DNA of 64,000 nucleotides from Henricia sp. BOLD:AAB3569 (taxonomy: Eukaryota; Echinodermata; Asteroidea; Spinulosida; Echinasteridae), in contig JBBELK010000164.1 in assembly GCA_037783545.1 (NCBI GenBank), forward strand, positions 2,108,001 through 2,172,000. The letters run 5' to 3'. A program made the translations under genes and the position numbers. Numbering within the stretch: the first letter of the stretch is position 1; every line of letters starts with the position of its first letter. The notes below the pieces were generated by a model, which was given only the letters and a program-made list of their open reading frames with translations, ran no database searches and was not told where the DNA came from. Below are positions 41,601-53,600 of this stretch, piece after piece.

Positions 41601-44600
41601 ACCATATCGAATAGCAGCCATCTTGTAGGGCAACTTTTGTTATTTAAATTGGTCATCAACGTAAGCACAAAATGTGCAATCATGCATGTCCTCATGGAAC
41701 AAAGAATCTGCCCCACAAGATGGCCGTTATCTTATTTGTAAAAAGTTAACTCCAAAAATGTATTGACCTAAGTGTAATTTTACGAATGACATTTTTTTTC
41801 AACTTTCAATATAAACCAGATATTAATGAATGCAACAGTTCTCCATGCACAGTTGCCAACACGGAGTGCAACAATCTTCCAGCAACTCATGAGTGTAACT
41901 GCGTTATGGGATTCTACATGCAGAACGCGATGTGCCAAGGTACGGTACCACTGCGGTATTTTTGAGAGTCAAACTTGTTAAGGGCTGTCCAAAGTTGTCA
42001 ACATTTTCACGGTTCTACAAAGCGTAGGAAGGTGAGGGGGGTCGAGGGCCGTAACATTTGTTAGTATAAGGATGAACAAATCTTGTATGCTTTATAAATA
42101 GAAACGGTCTGTATACCGGGAAACGGTACATAAACGATTGCACGGTTTTCAGTGAACAAGCAAACGATTCAACTTGTCTGGCCTGACGATAGATGTTCAA
42201 CCCGGCCCACGTTCGCTGAACAATAGAGATTACGGGCCATTGTATGACTACTCCTGGCTGACTCGCTGACACTGTTTATCACGTGACCGCCCGAACAACT
42301 GTGTTTAACCATAACCCATTCATGCCCCGGGGTGCGCCCGGCTGGAGGGTCGGGCTGCTCCCTTTGAAGTCGTCAGCCAGTAGCAGCCTTTTGTTCCCTT
42401 CGTGCAGGCGGCTAGTTGTAAACCTGTCAATCATCGACCAACCCTGCAAGTTGGAAACGGTTCCCTTCAAACCGGCACGCGGTTTTCTGTCAACGGAGAA
42501 ACGATTTGAAGAGGGATTAACTTGAATCGTTTACCGGTATACAGACTGTTTCTATTTTGACCTCGCGCCTTACTTGATGACCATCAAATGTTTAATTTAG
42601 CCTATTTGTTTTTTTATTCAGCTGCATACTCGTACAACGCATCTGCAGTATTCGACACCATCTCACACTTACTTGTGGGTGGTCCTTCATTCGATCTTGC
42701 TGCTGATAGTGTTGCCTACCGCACAGCACTCAAGAACGCGGTAAGTATTTGTGTGTGTTTGTTTTGTTTCAAGTCAAAAAGCTTTGAAATGCAATCGTAA
42801 AGGTGAAAATGTCTCATTGAACTATTTTCTTGAATATTATCACAACTATGTTACTAAGACATGTCTAACTGTAATATTTAAGGATATTAGTATGTTATGT
42901 TTTTGAAATTTTTATTTTTTCAAATGACTGTTTTCACATATTCCTGTGATGATGAGGTGTGTCTGTCATGTCTATACAATTGTCTAATCATATACAAAAT
43001 CATTCAAGCGGAATGCATACCCTCAATAAAATATCTGCGTCCACCCCACAATATCCATAACTTCTTATGAGTAGTGTGTATTTTAAATATTGGACACTGT
43101 TTCAAAATAAGCACAGGAATTTCCTTTAAAATGTTTGCAACTTGGAAAAGCCATTTTTACAGATGAATCAAAATGACACACTTTGGCCCCCCTTTTTATC
43201 GAACAACCCCTTTTAAGTGTTTTAATAGATAGCGTGGACATTTTGCAGTCAGAAAGAGTCAAATAAAAGATTTATAATTTCAAGTAATACGTGAACATTT
43301 TGAAGAAATCTCCTTTTTTGGTTGATATTTTTTCCCTTAGATCGAAGCAGCTTTTCAAGCATCATCACTAGCGAGTTCTTTCGGGGATGTCGTGATCACC
43401 GACCTCTCCCCCACCTCGGCTTCAACGGCTACATTGAACTTCGTCATCAACTTCCAGTCACCACAAACCGAGTCTGGCATCATCCAAGCGTTCCTTAGTC
43501 AGTTGTTTGGAAGCAGTGGTGGTCAGCTATTGCCAGATCATAAGCTCATTAGACAGACGTTCATTATCGGTGAACCTAGTAAGTGGTTTCTGTTCTCAAA
43601 ACACTGCAGACCATAAAGTTACCATGATGTTATAATAAAGCCTAAATATTTCCTCTTTTGAATTTGGTATTCGCCGCTGTATTACCATTTACCAAGTTCA
43701 CATTTGGCATTTATTGTATTATTTCTTACAGAATGTGACTCCATGCCGTGTACAAACAACGGCGTCTGTCTTGAAGACAATTCCATCGCCGTTGGATATT
43801 CATGCAACTGTCCTGCTGGTTACAGTGGACAGAACTGTGAAATTGGTACGTTGCTTTGCTCCTCAAAAACATTCTTGTATATTTTACAATATATTTTTTA
43901 ATGATTTGCTCCTCAAAAAACAATAATTCTTGTTTAAAGGCCTGCAGCTTTGCGGTTGAAACGTCGCGATCCCCTCGCTGGCAACATCGTGAGATAGCAG
44001 ATGAATATTTGTTTATGCCAAATGTATCGTTTGTAACAATGACCGAAAATGTTACTTTATGGGTTGACGAGCAAAAAATCTTACTCAGAGTGTTGATAGC
44101 AATGGTAAGGCGCGAGATTAAAATATAAACGGTCTGTATACCGGTAAACGGTTTGAGATAATCCCTCTTGGAACCGTTTGTCTGTGGGCAAAAAAAACAT
44201 TTGTTCAGCGAACATTAGTGGGTTGAACACTGCCAATTATCTACCGTTTGGCCAGACCAGCTGAACCGTTTGCTTGCTCACTCAAAACCGTGCAACGGTG
44301 TATTGATTATGTACCGTCTCCCGGTATACAGACCATTTATATTTTGACCTTGCGCCTAACAAACACCACATGAATTTATTTTTATCCAAGATGGTGCTTT
44401 CTGTAAAATATTACCAACAAAAGTTTTTTTCCGAAAGTGTGTGCACATGCATTTTTTACTATTTACTTATCACAAAAAATATGCATGGATTTTAAAGGTT
44501 TTCTGAAGCATTACTGTATCTTTGTATTTTGAAATTGCTTCCCTGCACTTTAGCAATGGACGTTTCAGATTACCAGTGAATGTTTAGACCCAATTACCTT

Positions 44601-47600
44601 GACATGTCACCTTAGTAGTCTATTATTGTTTTGTATTCCCACAGCTCCGTGCGACACCAACCCTTGCCAGAACAGTGGTAGTTGCTCAGTGAATGCAACA
44701 TCGACCACTGGCTACATATGCACCTGCATTCAAGGATACAGTGGATCAGTCTGCCAAACTATAGGTAAAATTGCTCATTTATTATTATTATTATTATTTA
44801 TTCGGCCAACACAAGCAACAATACAACAGAATATTCCTATAAACAAGAGAGCAAATAAATAGGGTAATAAATATAAAAAGTAAAGTTGTGGGGGAGGGGG
44901 GTGGGGGGGGGGGGAGAGGGAGAGGCAGGGGGAGGGGGAGGGGGAGGGGGAGGGGGAGTGGGGGGGGGGAGGGAGGGGGAGTGGGGGGGGGAGGGAGAGG
45001 GAGTGGGGGGAGGGGGGGGGGGGGGGGGTGGTAACAAGACACAAAGACAAACCAATCTAAGGTGGCCAGGATGAACAAAAGTGAAAGTCACTGTGGCCCA
45101 AAGGCCTGCTCATCCAACCCTTATCTGTTGGGATGAGAGAAAAATAGCTCAGCTGGTAGAGCATCTGTCCGCTGAGTCGGAGGTCTCGAGTTTGAATCCT
45201 GATAAGACTTTTAAGATTTTTCTCTCATCCCAAGTTTGGTTGTTTCATTTCAATGGTGATTAGGCACCATACCAGATATTTTGTTTGTTGCTTTGCCCAG
45301 TTGCGCTCCCATGCAACACCGAGAATTGGATTCATAGTGACAACTGTGCCTCATAGCTCAGCTGGTAGAGCATCTGCCTGGTGTGTCGAAGGTCTTGAAA
45401 AAAACTTGAGGGAGTATACCACTGTGTCTTATAGCTGGTAGAGCATCTGTCCAGTGAGTTGGAGGTCTCTGGTTTGAATCCTGATGAGGCCCTTACGATA
45501 AATCTCTAATCCCAAGTTTGGTTGTTTCGTTTGAATGATGATTAGGCACCCTACGAGATATTGCATTTGATTATCTGCTGTATATTATTCCGAAATAGAA
45601 ACACAATTTCCTAAAATATTCTTGATTAGAAAAGAATGCAACTGGGGCCTCTCTATTTGTAATGTTTATCATTTTGTTTCTTAATGAAGCGCCTTGTGAA
45701 GTCAGCAACAATTGCATCAATGGCGCATCTTGCAACGACGATATCAGCGTCCCACGTGGTTATACGTGCTTGTGCACTGCCAGTTTCATGGGAGAAAATT
45801 GCCAAATAGGTACGTTGCTATTTTATGATGTCACTTGTATGGTTCACATTTTCACGGTTCTAAAGAACGTAGCATTTTTCAAGACCCCCCCTCCCGCCCC
45901 GAAATACTACTTCTCAAGATTTTGTTTGTCACTACCATAAAATGTCAACATTTTACAGTGCATGTAAAGTCCAACGTCGCCCTCAACCCGCCTTCCCCCT
46001 TCCCAGGCTTTGTAGAACCGTGAACATGTTGGATTGCCCCTGATAAAGTCCGGAACTGGTATTTAAAACAATTCCTGAAACGTGGTACAATTTTAATGTG
46101 CTTTGACTGCAAAAAGAAGTCAATTTTTTTTCTTTTTAAAGCTTATAAGTATTATTTTTCATTGTGGAAAACTTTTACTTTTAGACGAAACAGCATCATA
46201 GTCATTGAATAAAGATTGTGAAATAATTGCAAAACTTGACGACACATTTTACGACGCTGGTAGCAACGTGCACTGGTTGCCTACCTATGCAAATACATTT
46301 GCAGAGCGTGAGTGGGAACCACCTATAAATGTGACATGATTTGTAGACTTGCCATGTGTGAAAGTGTAGCTTTCCTGGCTGGCTAAGAATAAATACTTTT
46401 CCCACCAAAAAGTGTTATGTGGATAAGGTTATCAAAATTTGAATTATTTTCTGATTTTATTTAGCAGACGTTTTGTATTTTTGCCTTTTTCAGCATGTGC
46501 TCTCGCTTGTAGCAATAGAGGTACGCTTCAGCCTGCATTATGTCAATGTACATGTGTGGATAACTGGAGTGGAGTTTCATGCACAGGTGAGTTCAATGAA
46601 ACATTAAATATTTGATTTTAAATTTTGGTAGAATTCGAGAAATTCATGTTTCTGAAAGTAAAATTGGGAAGACCTAATTCCTACGTAAAGTGTAAAAGAT
46701 GTCAAGTTATTAACATTTGCAATAAACCATAGTTTTTTGTTTTTATAGACGATGTCTATGTAGCTATTTAAACGATTTGTTAAAGAAATCTTTCTTTTTT
46801 TCAGACTGTGCAATAACCTGCCCACCAGGACAAAATCTTGACAGCAGAACGTGTCAATGTTCAGGTATTAATACATCTGCTATGTTCAAATTTAAATTCA
46901 AAATCGACACAAAGTTTAAAACCACAAATTTCAATCATATTTCTCAAAACTTTGTTTTTGAATCTTTGGGGAGACCTGAGGGAGTATACCACTGTGCCCC
47001 ATAGCTCAGCTGGTAGAGCATCTGCCTGGTGTGTCAGAGGTCCTGGGGGAAAACTGAGGGAGTATACCACTGTGCCTCATAGCTCAGCTGGTGGAGCATC
47101 TGCCTGGTGTGTCAGAGGTCTTGGGGGAAAAGCTGAGGGAGTATACCACTGTGCCTCATAGCTCAGCTGGTTGAGCATCTGCCTGGTGTGTCAGAGGTCC
47201 TGGGGGGAAACTGAGGGAGTATACCACTGTGCCCCATAGCTCAGCTGGTAGAGCATCTGCCTGGTGTGTCAGAGGTCTTGGGGGAAAACCTGAGGGAGTA
47301 TACCACTGTGCCCCATAGCTCAGCTGGTAGAGCATCTGCCTGGTGTGTCAGAGGTCCTGGGGGGAAACTGAGGGAGTATACCACTGTGCCTCATAGCTCA
47401 GCTGGTAGAGCATCTGCCTGGTGTGTCAGAGGTCCTGGGGGAAACCTGAGGGAGTATACCACTGTGCCTCATAGCTCAGCTGGTAGAGCATCTGCCTGGT
47501 GTGTCAGAGGTCCTGGGGGAAACCTGAGGGAGTATACCACTGTGCCTCATAGCTCAGCTGGTAGAGCATCTGCCTGGTGTGTCAGAGGTCCTGGGGGAAA

Positions 47601-50600
47601 CCTGAGGGAGTATACCACTGTGCCTCATAGCTCAGCTGGTAGAGCATCTGCCTGGTGTGTCGGAGGTCTTGGGGAAACCTGAGGGAGTATACCACTGTGC
47701 CTCATAGCTCAGCTGATAGAGTATCTGCCCAGCGTGTCAAATGTCTTGGGTTCAAATCCCAATGAGGACCAAATTAATTTTCTGTCATCAATATTTGGTT
47801 ATTTTATTTCCACGGTGATGAAGCACAATTCGAAATATTGCATTCATTTCATTTTGGAAATATATAAATGTATTTCGTAGATTAATTTATATATTTTTGT
47901 TTGTTCCAGTCTGTCCATTCACATGTTTGAATCAAGGTACTCTGACTGAACAGACGTGTCAATGTACATGCATTGGAAACTGGGGAGGAAACGATTGCTC
48001 AGGTAATAACCAAATTCCAAGTCGAGTCCCAAGTCAGTTTTCTCTAAGACCCCGTTCTCACTAGAGAAATCGCTTCGTTCGACGAAGATTCGACGATGAT
48101 TCGACGAGATTTCCTGATGTGAATGCACGCCTCTTCATTCGACCAAGATTATAATTGCTTCATTCGATGAAGCAATTAAAATAGGTTCATTCGATGAAGA
48201 GATTGCTTCATTCGATGAAGAAATCGCTTCATTCGACGAAACAAAATTGTAATGTGAATGCTTCCTTCGTTCGACGAAGCGATTTGACACGTAAGGAGAT
48301 GAGAGCGTCACGCAGCTTCATTAGATCTTTATTACTGATTGCCTAATGTGAACTGTATCACTCTTACCGCGATCTTCGATTGATCTTCGTTAAGTGAGAT
48401 GTGAAAGCTTGCTTTATTAACTAACGATGATTAACTAATCTTCGTCGAACGAAGCGATTTCTCTAGTGAGAACGGGGTCTAATTCAAGTCCCAAGTCAGT
48501 TTGTCACTTTTTCCAAAGTCCTTTCAAGTCTTATTAAGACCTTTCAGACAGCAGTACACATTCTATAGAACTGATCCAGAGGACACAATAAATTTATTTT
48601 ATTTATTTATTCACCACATCCAACAGCGGAGAGACTGCCAATTACAGGAATGGGAGCAAGTGTGGTTGAGTGCCTTGCTCAAGGGCACAGGTGCCACAAC
48701 CCGTCGCGGCCCAGGATCGAACCTACATTCTAGTACTAGCACAGGAACTCAAGTTGGACGCACTAGACCGCTCGGCCATAACACCCCACAAATTGATTGA
48801 AAACTATTCCCAAGTGAAAAAAAAAGTCGATTACACTTTCAGGTTTTTCTCTAAATATTGTGTTTGTCATTTTCATTTGGTAATTTCTAGCGTGCAGTCT
48901 GTCATGCGCCAATAGAGGCACCTTGGACAGCCAGACATGCCAGTGTTCCTGTGTAAATTCATGGTCTGGAACAACTTGTACAGGTCAGTATACAATTAAA
49001 TCCCTATGTGAATAAAACTCAGTAGATAATTTGATAAATGGGTCTGTCCACAGTAATGGGGTACATTTGAAAAATAAGTCAATAATTCCTTTCAGATGCC
49101 TTTAGTTTATCTCAGAATTAAAGAAATGTCCTTGTTTTGTTCTTAGGAGATAACTTTTGCCCAAAAAGGTAAGAATTGCTGCCACAACATACATTTTTGA
49201 AAAGCTTGTGTACAAATTTTCCTATTACGCATGTAACGTGGACAGACAATTTTGTGACATTTTTTTCCGTCTTTGTTACATGCGTAATAGGAAAATTTGT
49301 GCACGAGGTTTTCAGAAATGTATGTTGTAGGACAATTTTTCTTACTCCTTGGTGAAAAAGTTATTTCCTCAGTTTAGCTTGATAATTTAAAGATAAAATT
49401 AAGACATTTGAAGTGAACTGGGACCTAAGATCTTGAATGTTACAGAAATGTACCCCATTACTGTGGACAGACCCAATTCTATTTTGGAATTAGAAAACAA
49501 TTATGATGTTTGTTGCCATTTCTATCAACATTTTGAGTAGGGTTTTCTTGTCATTGCTAATTAAATAATTATATATTAGGCCTTTAATAAAATGTGACCG
49601 GCTCCAGCAAAACCCAACACTTGTGATGAAAATTCAAAATTTAAGTTTTGGTATCAGCTTAGTGTGCATACAAAAAGGTATCTTTTAAAACATGTTTGAG
49701 GAAATTCTGATAATTTTTGGCGAAGTTATGACCAATTAAAGTATGACAGATCAGAAAAAGTGAAATGGAGCTATTGGTCTTTAAAGTTTGACAAACTAGT
49801 TGATTATTTAATTTTTTGTCAATAATATGAGGAATTTTGAGACAGTTCAAACAACAAAACAAATCTTGAATGTATCCCGATGTTGATTCTGCCAAATTTT
49901 CAAGTTGGTCCCAGAGGCCATTTTTTAAGGTTGTGGGCCCATATCACGTAATGGGAAATGCCGTCGGGTTTTGCCAGAGTCGGTCACAAAGAATACATTG
50001 AGTTAATCTGAAAGTTAATTTGTAACATTTTTTGTGTCCATTCAGTATGCCAACTGTCAGCATCCAGCTGTTTGAATGGAGGCGTTTTTGACGCGGGACA
50101 CTGCGAGTGTGTTTGTCCTTACAGCCGGTCGGGAGCAACATGTGCAGGTAAAAACATGAGTATTTTAAAGGAGTGTTCCCATGGGTGTTGAGATTTTGAT
50201 ACCATAAGTTTGCCATATTTTTCTCATTACCATTCTGAAATTTCGCGCTCTCAATCGGTATGTTTTTAAGGATGTTGTAATAAAATAAACTAATTTATCC
50301 ATTCCATAAATAAACTAATTTATCCATTCCACAAAGCAGTGCAGTACCCCAACCTTTTTGCTTCCACATCCAAATTGGAGATTTTGAAGAGGTATTTTAT
50401 ATGATTGTTGGGTTAGAACAAAATCCATTTTCTGGAAAAGTTTCGACAAGCTCTTATACAGCTTCTATGCAACACAGAGAGAAAAATTGGGTTCTTGGGA
50501 ATAACTTAAATTGAAAATGTTGACACATTACTGATATCCTACATGATTTTTCTCACAGGTCTAAATCCGTGTCTGTCCGATTCAACTCTGTGCACTGTGA

Positions 50601-53600
50601 CGGGCGAATACTGTCTCCCAACTGCAGAGGGCCATACCTGCGAATGTAATGCATTAGACGACTACCACAGAGAGCAGAATGGGTTATGTGCACGTAAGTC
50701 TTTTTGGGGGGTCTTAATTACCTATTGAGCTCATGCCAATGACGTCATTTTGGGAGTCAAACAATGCCGCGTCGTTGTGACAGCAATGTGCGTGCGCGTT
50801 GTGCGTGTCCATAGCGTGCGTAACACGCTATACTGAGGCTCCCATTGGTGAATTAAACCGCGTTGCGCCCACCAGAGACACACACAGCGCGCACGCACAT
50901 TGCTTTCACAATGACTCAGCATAATTTGACTCCCAAAATGGCGTAATCGCACATGTTCGAAAGGGGTCAATACTTGTAAAAGAAGCACATTTGTTTGTAA
51001 AAGTATTAATTCTTGACTAGAACAGAAGTTTGCCTGTTGAATACAGTGAACTTGTGAATAACAAGGCAATGATCGACCAATCACTTTGGAATCACTTTCA
51101 AGACTGTTCTGCTTCAGTGATTTCCTCCAGGTCCAAGACGACCTGTTTGAACAAAGTGATTCCCACAGCAATGAAATGTGACATGTCCTGTTTCTGGGAG
51201 AAACCGGTAGTTAGGGGCTCTCAGAATACCAATTTGGTTGGATTTTGAATGTGATTGAGCGAGTGTGGGATGAGCAGATAAGTTAATCCTCATTATAAAA
51301 ACCTAGAGTCGAAACGTGAGGCCACTAATTTGACAACGTGATTTTACTACAGGTCTTGCTGGTTCGTCAGCGGTTTGCAACAGTTCTGTGTATTAATTAT
51401 AAAAACCTTTCATGTTTTTGTAGTTGTTTCACAAACTTAACATTCTTAACGGTAAACATTTTTAGATTGCATTAGATATAAAATGTATTTTATTTAATGG
51501 TCTACTCTAATTAGCGTTTGATGTGCTATAAAGGTTTTGTTTGTTTGATGTACTTTTAACTGTATTTTAATGATATCTAGTTGTAGTGATTATCTTTGTA
51601 AAGCGCATTGAGGTTATTTTTGATGATGTAACGCGCTATATAAGAACTAACTATTATTATTATATTATTATTTGTGTCTTAAAATTATTTTTATGGACTT
51701 TTTTCCCAATTTCAGAAACGCTTCAACTACTTTACATAACGGTGACGGCCATCATGGATTTCTTACCAACTTACTTCAATCCAACTTCAGGGGCATTCCA
51801 AGAACTTGCTGTAATATTGCAAGAAGCGGTAAGGAACTTAACTTGACAAATAAAACCAGTACGATTTCCAAGTCAAGTCTTGTCTGTCGGCAACTGGAGT
51901 CCTAGTTGATCATTTGCAACAGTAACTTAAGTCTAAGTTAAGTCAGTAAAAACTCTCTCGAGTTGATGACTGTGAACATTTCTGATTTTCAAGATTATAA
52001 ATGAAGTATACTGCCTTTAAATGAAAACCATTTTTTCTTTTCTCACGCCTATACAGACCCTCGCCAAACTTCAAGCTGACGCCAGCACAAGCACCGCGCA
52101 GACAGTAGAAGTGTTAACGCTGACAGACGGCAGCGTTATTATCGTAATGGCAGCAATGTTCCCAAACACGCCTCCGTCAACGCAGATTGTGAGCCAAGTT
52201 GTGCAAAACGGAAACACGTTGGTTCACAGCGGCACAAATATGGTCATACTACTGGCGGCAAATTCTGTGTCTGTTTCAAGTAAGTATCTATTGGGCCACC
52301 CCATGCTATGGGTCCCTAAACAATGCATAGTTCCGAGATTGCCCAGTTAACCCCGCCCCTTAGATACTGTTGCTATGTGCTTACAAGCCATCGCAATAAT
52401 GTATACTGCCTTTAAACGTGTAATTCTTTTTACAGAGCACGTTTTACATTTTTACATTTATTTCTCTTCTCTTTATTATATGACATCATGTTAACTTTTA
52501 TTATCTGCGAGTTATTTTTGTCATGACTTTGTACATTTTTTTGAATGTTTTTTATTTTCCTTTCAACAGCAACAGCCTACGACTGCCCAGCTCATTGTCT
52601 TAATGGCGGAACGTGCTCCAGGTTGAGTTTCTACCCAGAGCTTATCTGCACGTAAGTTTTTGGTTGCATGCTAAAACTTTTTCATCATTTTCCTGAAATA
52701 TTGGGGTGTTTTTTGTCAATTAAGAGAGCACCTAAATTACCAGCTAAAGGTGGCTTTATTTGTTAGCATCCACTTAGCACAAAAAATCATTCATTGGTTT
52801 TAAAGGTTTCTTTTTAAATATTTCTGCATGTATGCAGCTGAAATTTCTGCAGGCTAGTTCATTTTTCTTTCTTTATATTTGTGGGGTACCGTGGCTGAGT
52901 GGTTTGGGTCATTATTGCGCAACACAAGGGTAAAAACTTGGGCTTGCAGGCTCGATACCCGGCTGTGATACCTGTGCCCTTGAGCAAGGCACTCAAACAC
53001 ACTTGCTTCATCCTTTGAAAGGGATGTAAAATCATTGGTCCAGTGTGTTGAGTATTACACCTTTGTGAAGAGTAAGGGAATTCCCTGGTGTCTCTGGCCG
53101 TCGGCTGCCAATGGCGCCACCCACCTATGTATCTTGATGTTTAGGTGGAAGACACTTTTAAGCTTTTAAGGGCTGTGAATTGAAGTTCATTAAACCCATT
53201 AAATTTTAAGAAAATTATATTTAACATCGTTGTTCGAGGAATTTGTAACGGCCGACCTTGCGGAATTATTTAGACACGGTGCCGTGTGTCTGGGGGATCC
53301 ACTATGACCGGCCTCCTCAGGGTTGCCTTGGAAAACTACCCAGATTCCATGTAGTACTTATATACAATGTTTCTTCAATTTTATTGAAATATACCACTTG
53401 TTATCTATACAACTAATTCCAAGATCATATATTTTCCACAACTTACATGATTTTATTAATTTTAATTAAAACCAAGCATTTTTATATATTAACATAATCC
53501 CGCCATGAATATGGCCTCTAATGCCGGCATGGCGTTAAACCACAAACTCACTCACTCACTCACTCGAGGAATTTGTAAAAATGTTTTATATGCAAATGAT

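Noticed and set aside
43856..44128. ORF with a start near 43856 following exon 39
   Set aside because: Intronic, no domain, and no splice sites consistent with the phase 1 EGF exons on either side.
44775..45091. Pro-rich ORFs on the minus strand
   Set aside because: Low-complexity translation of the G-rich tract, in the middle of an intron.
46838..47682. ORFs with repeated [11 protein letters not shown]
   Set aside because: These are translations of the tandem tRNA-like units, a well-known kind of spurious protein over tRNA sequences.
46976..47775. Array of functional tRNA genes
   Set aside because: The units lack the T-arm/B box and acceptor pairing; only the last has a B box, and its acceptor stem has a mismatch.
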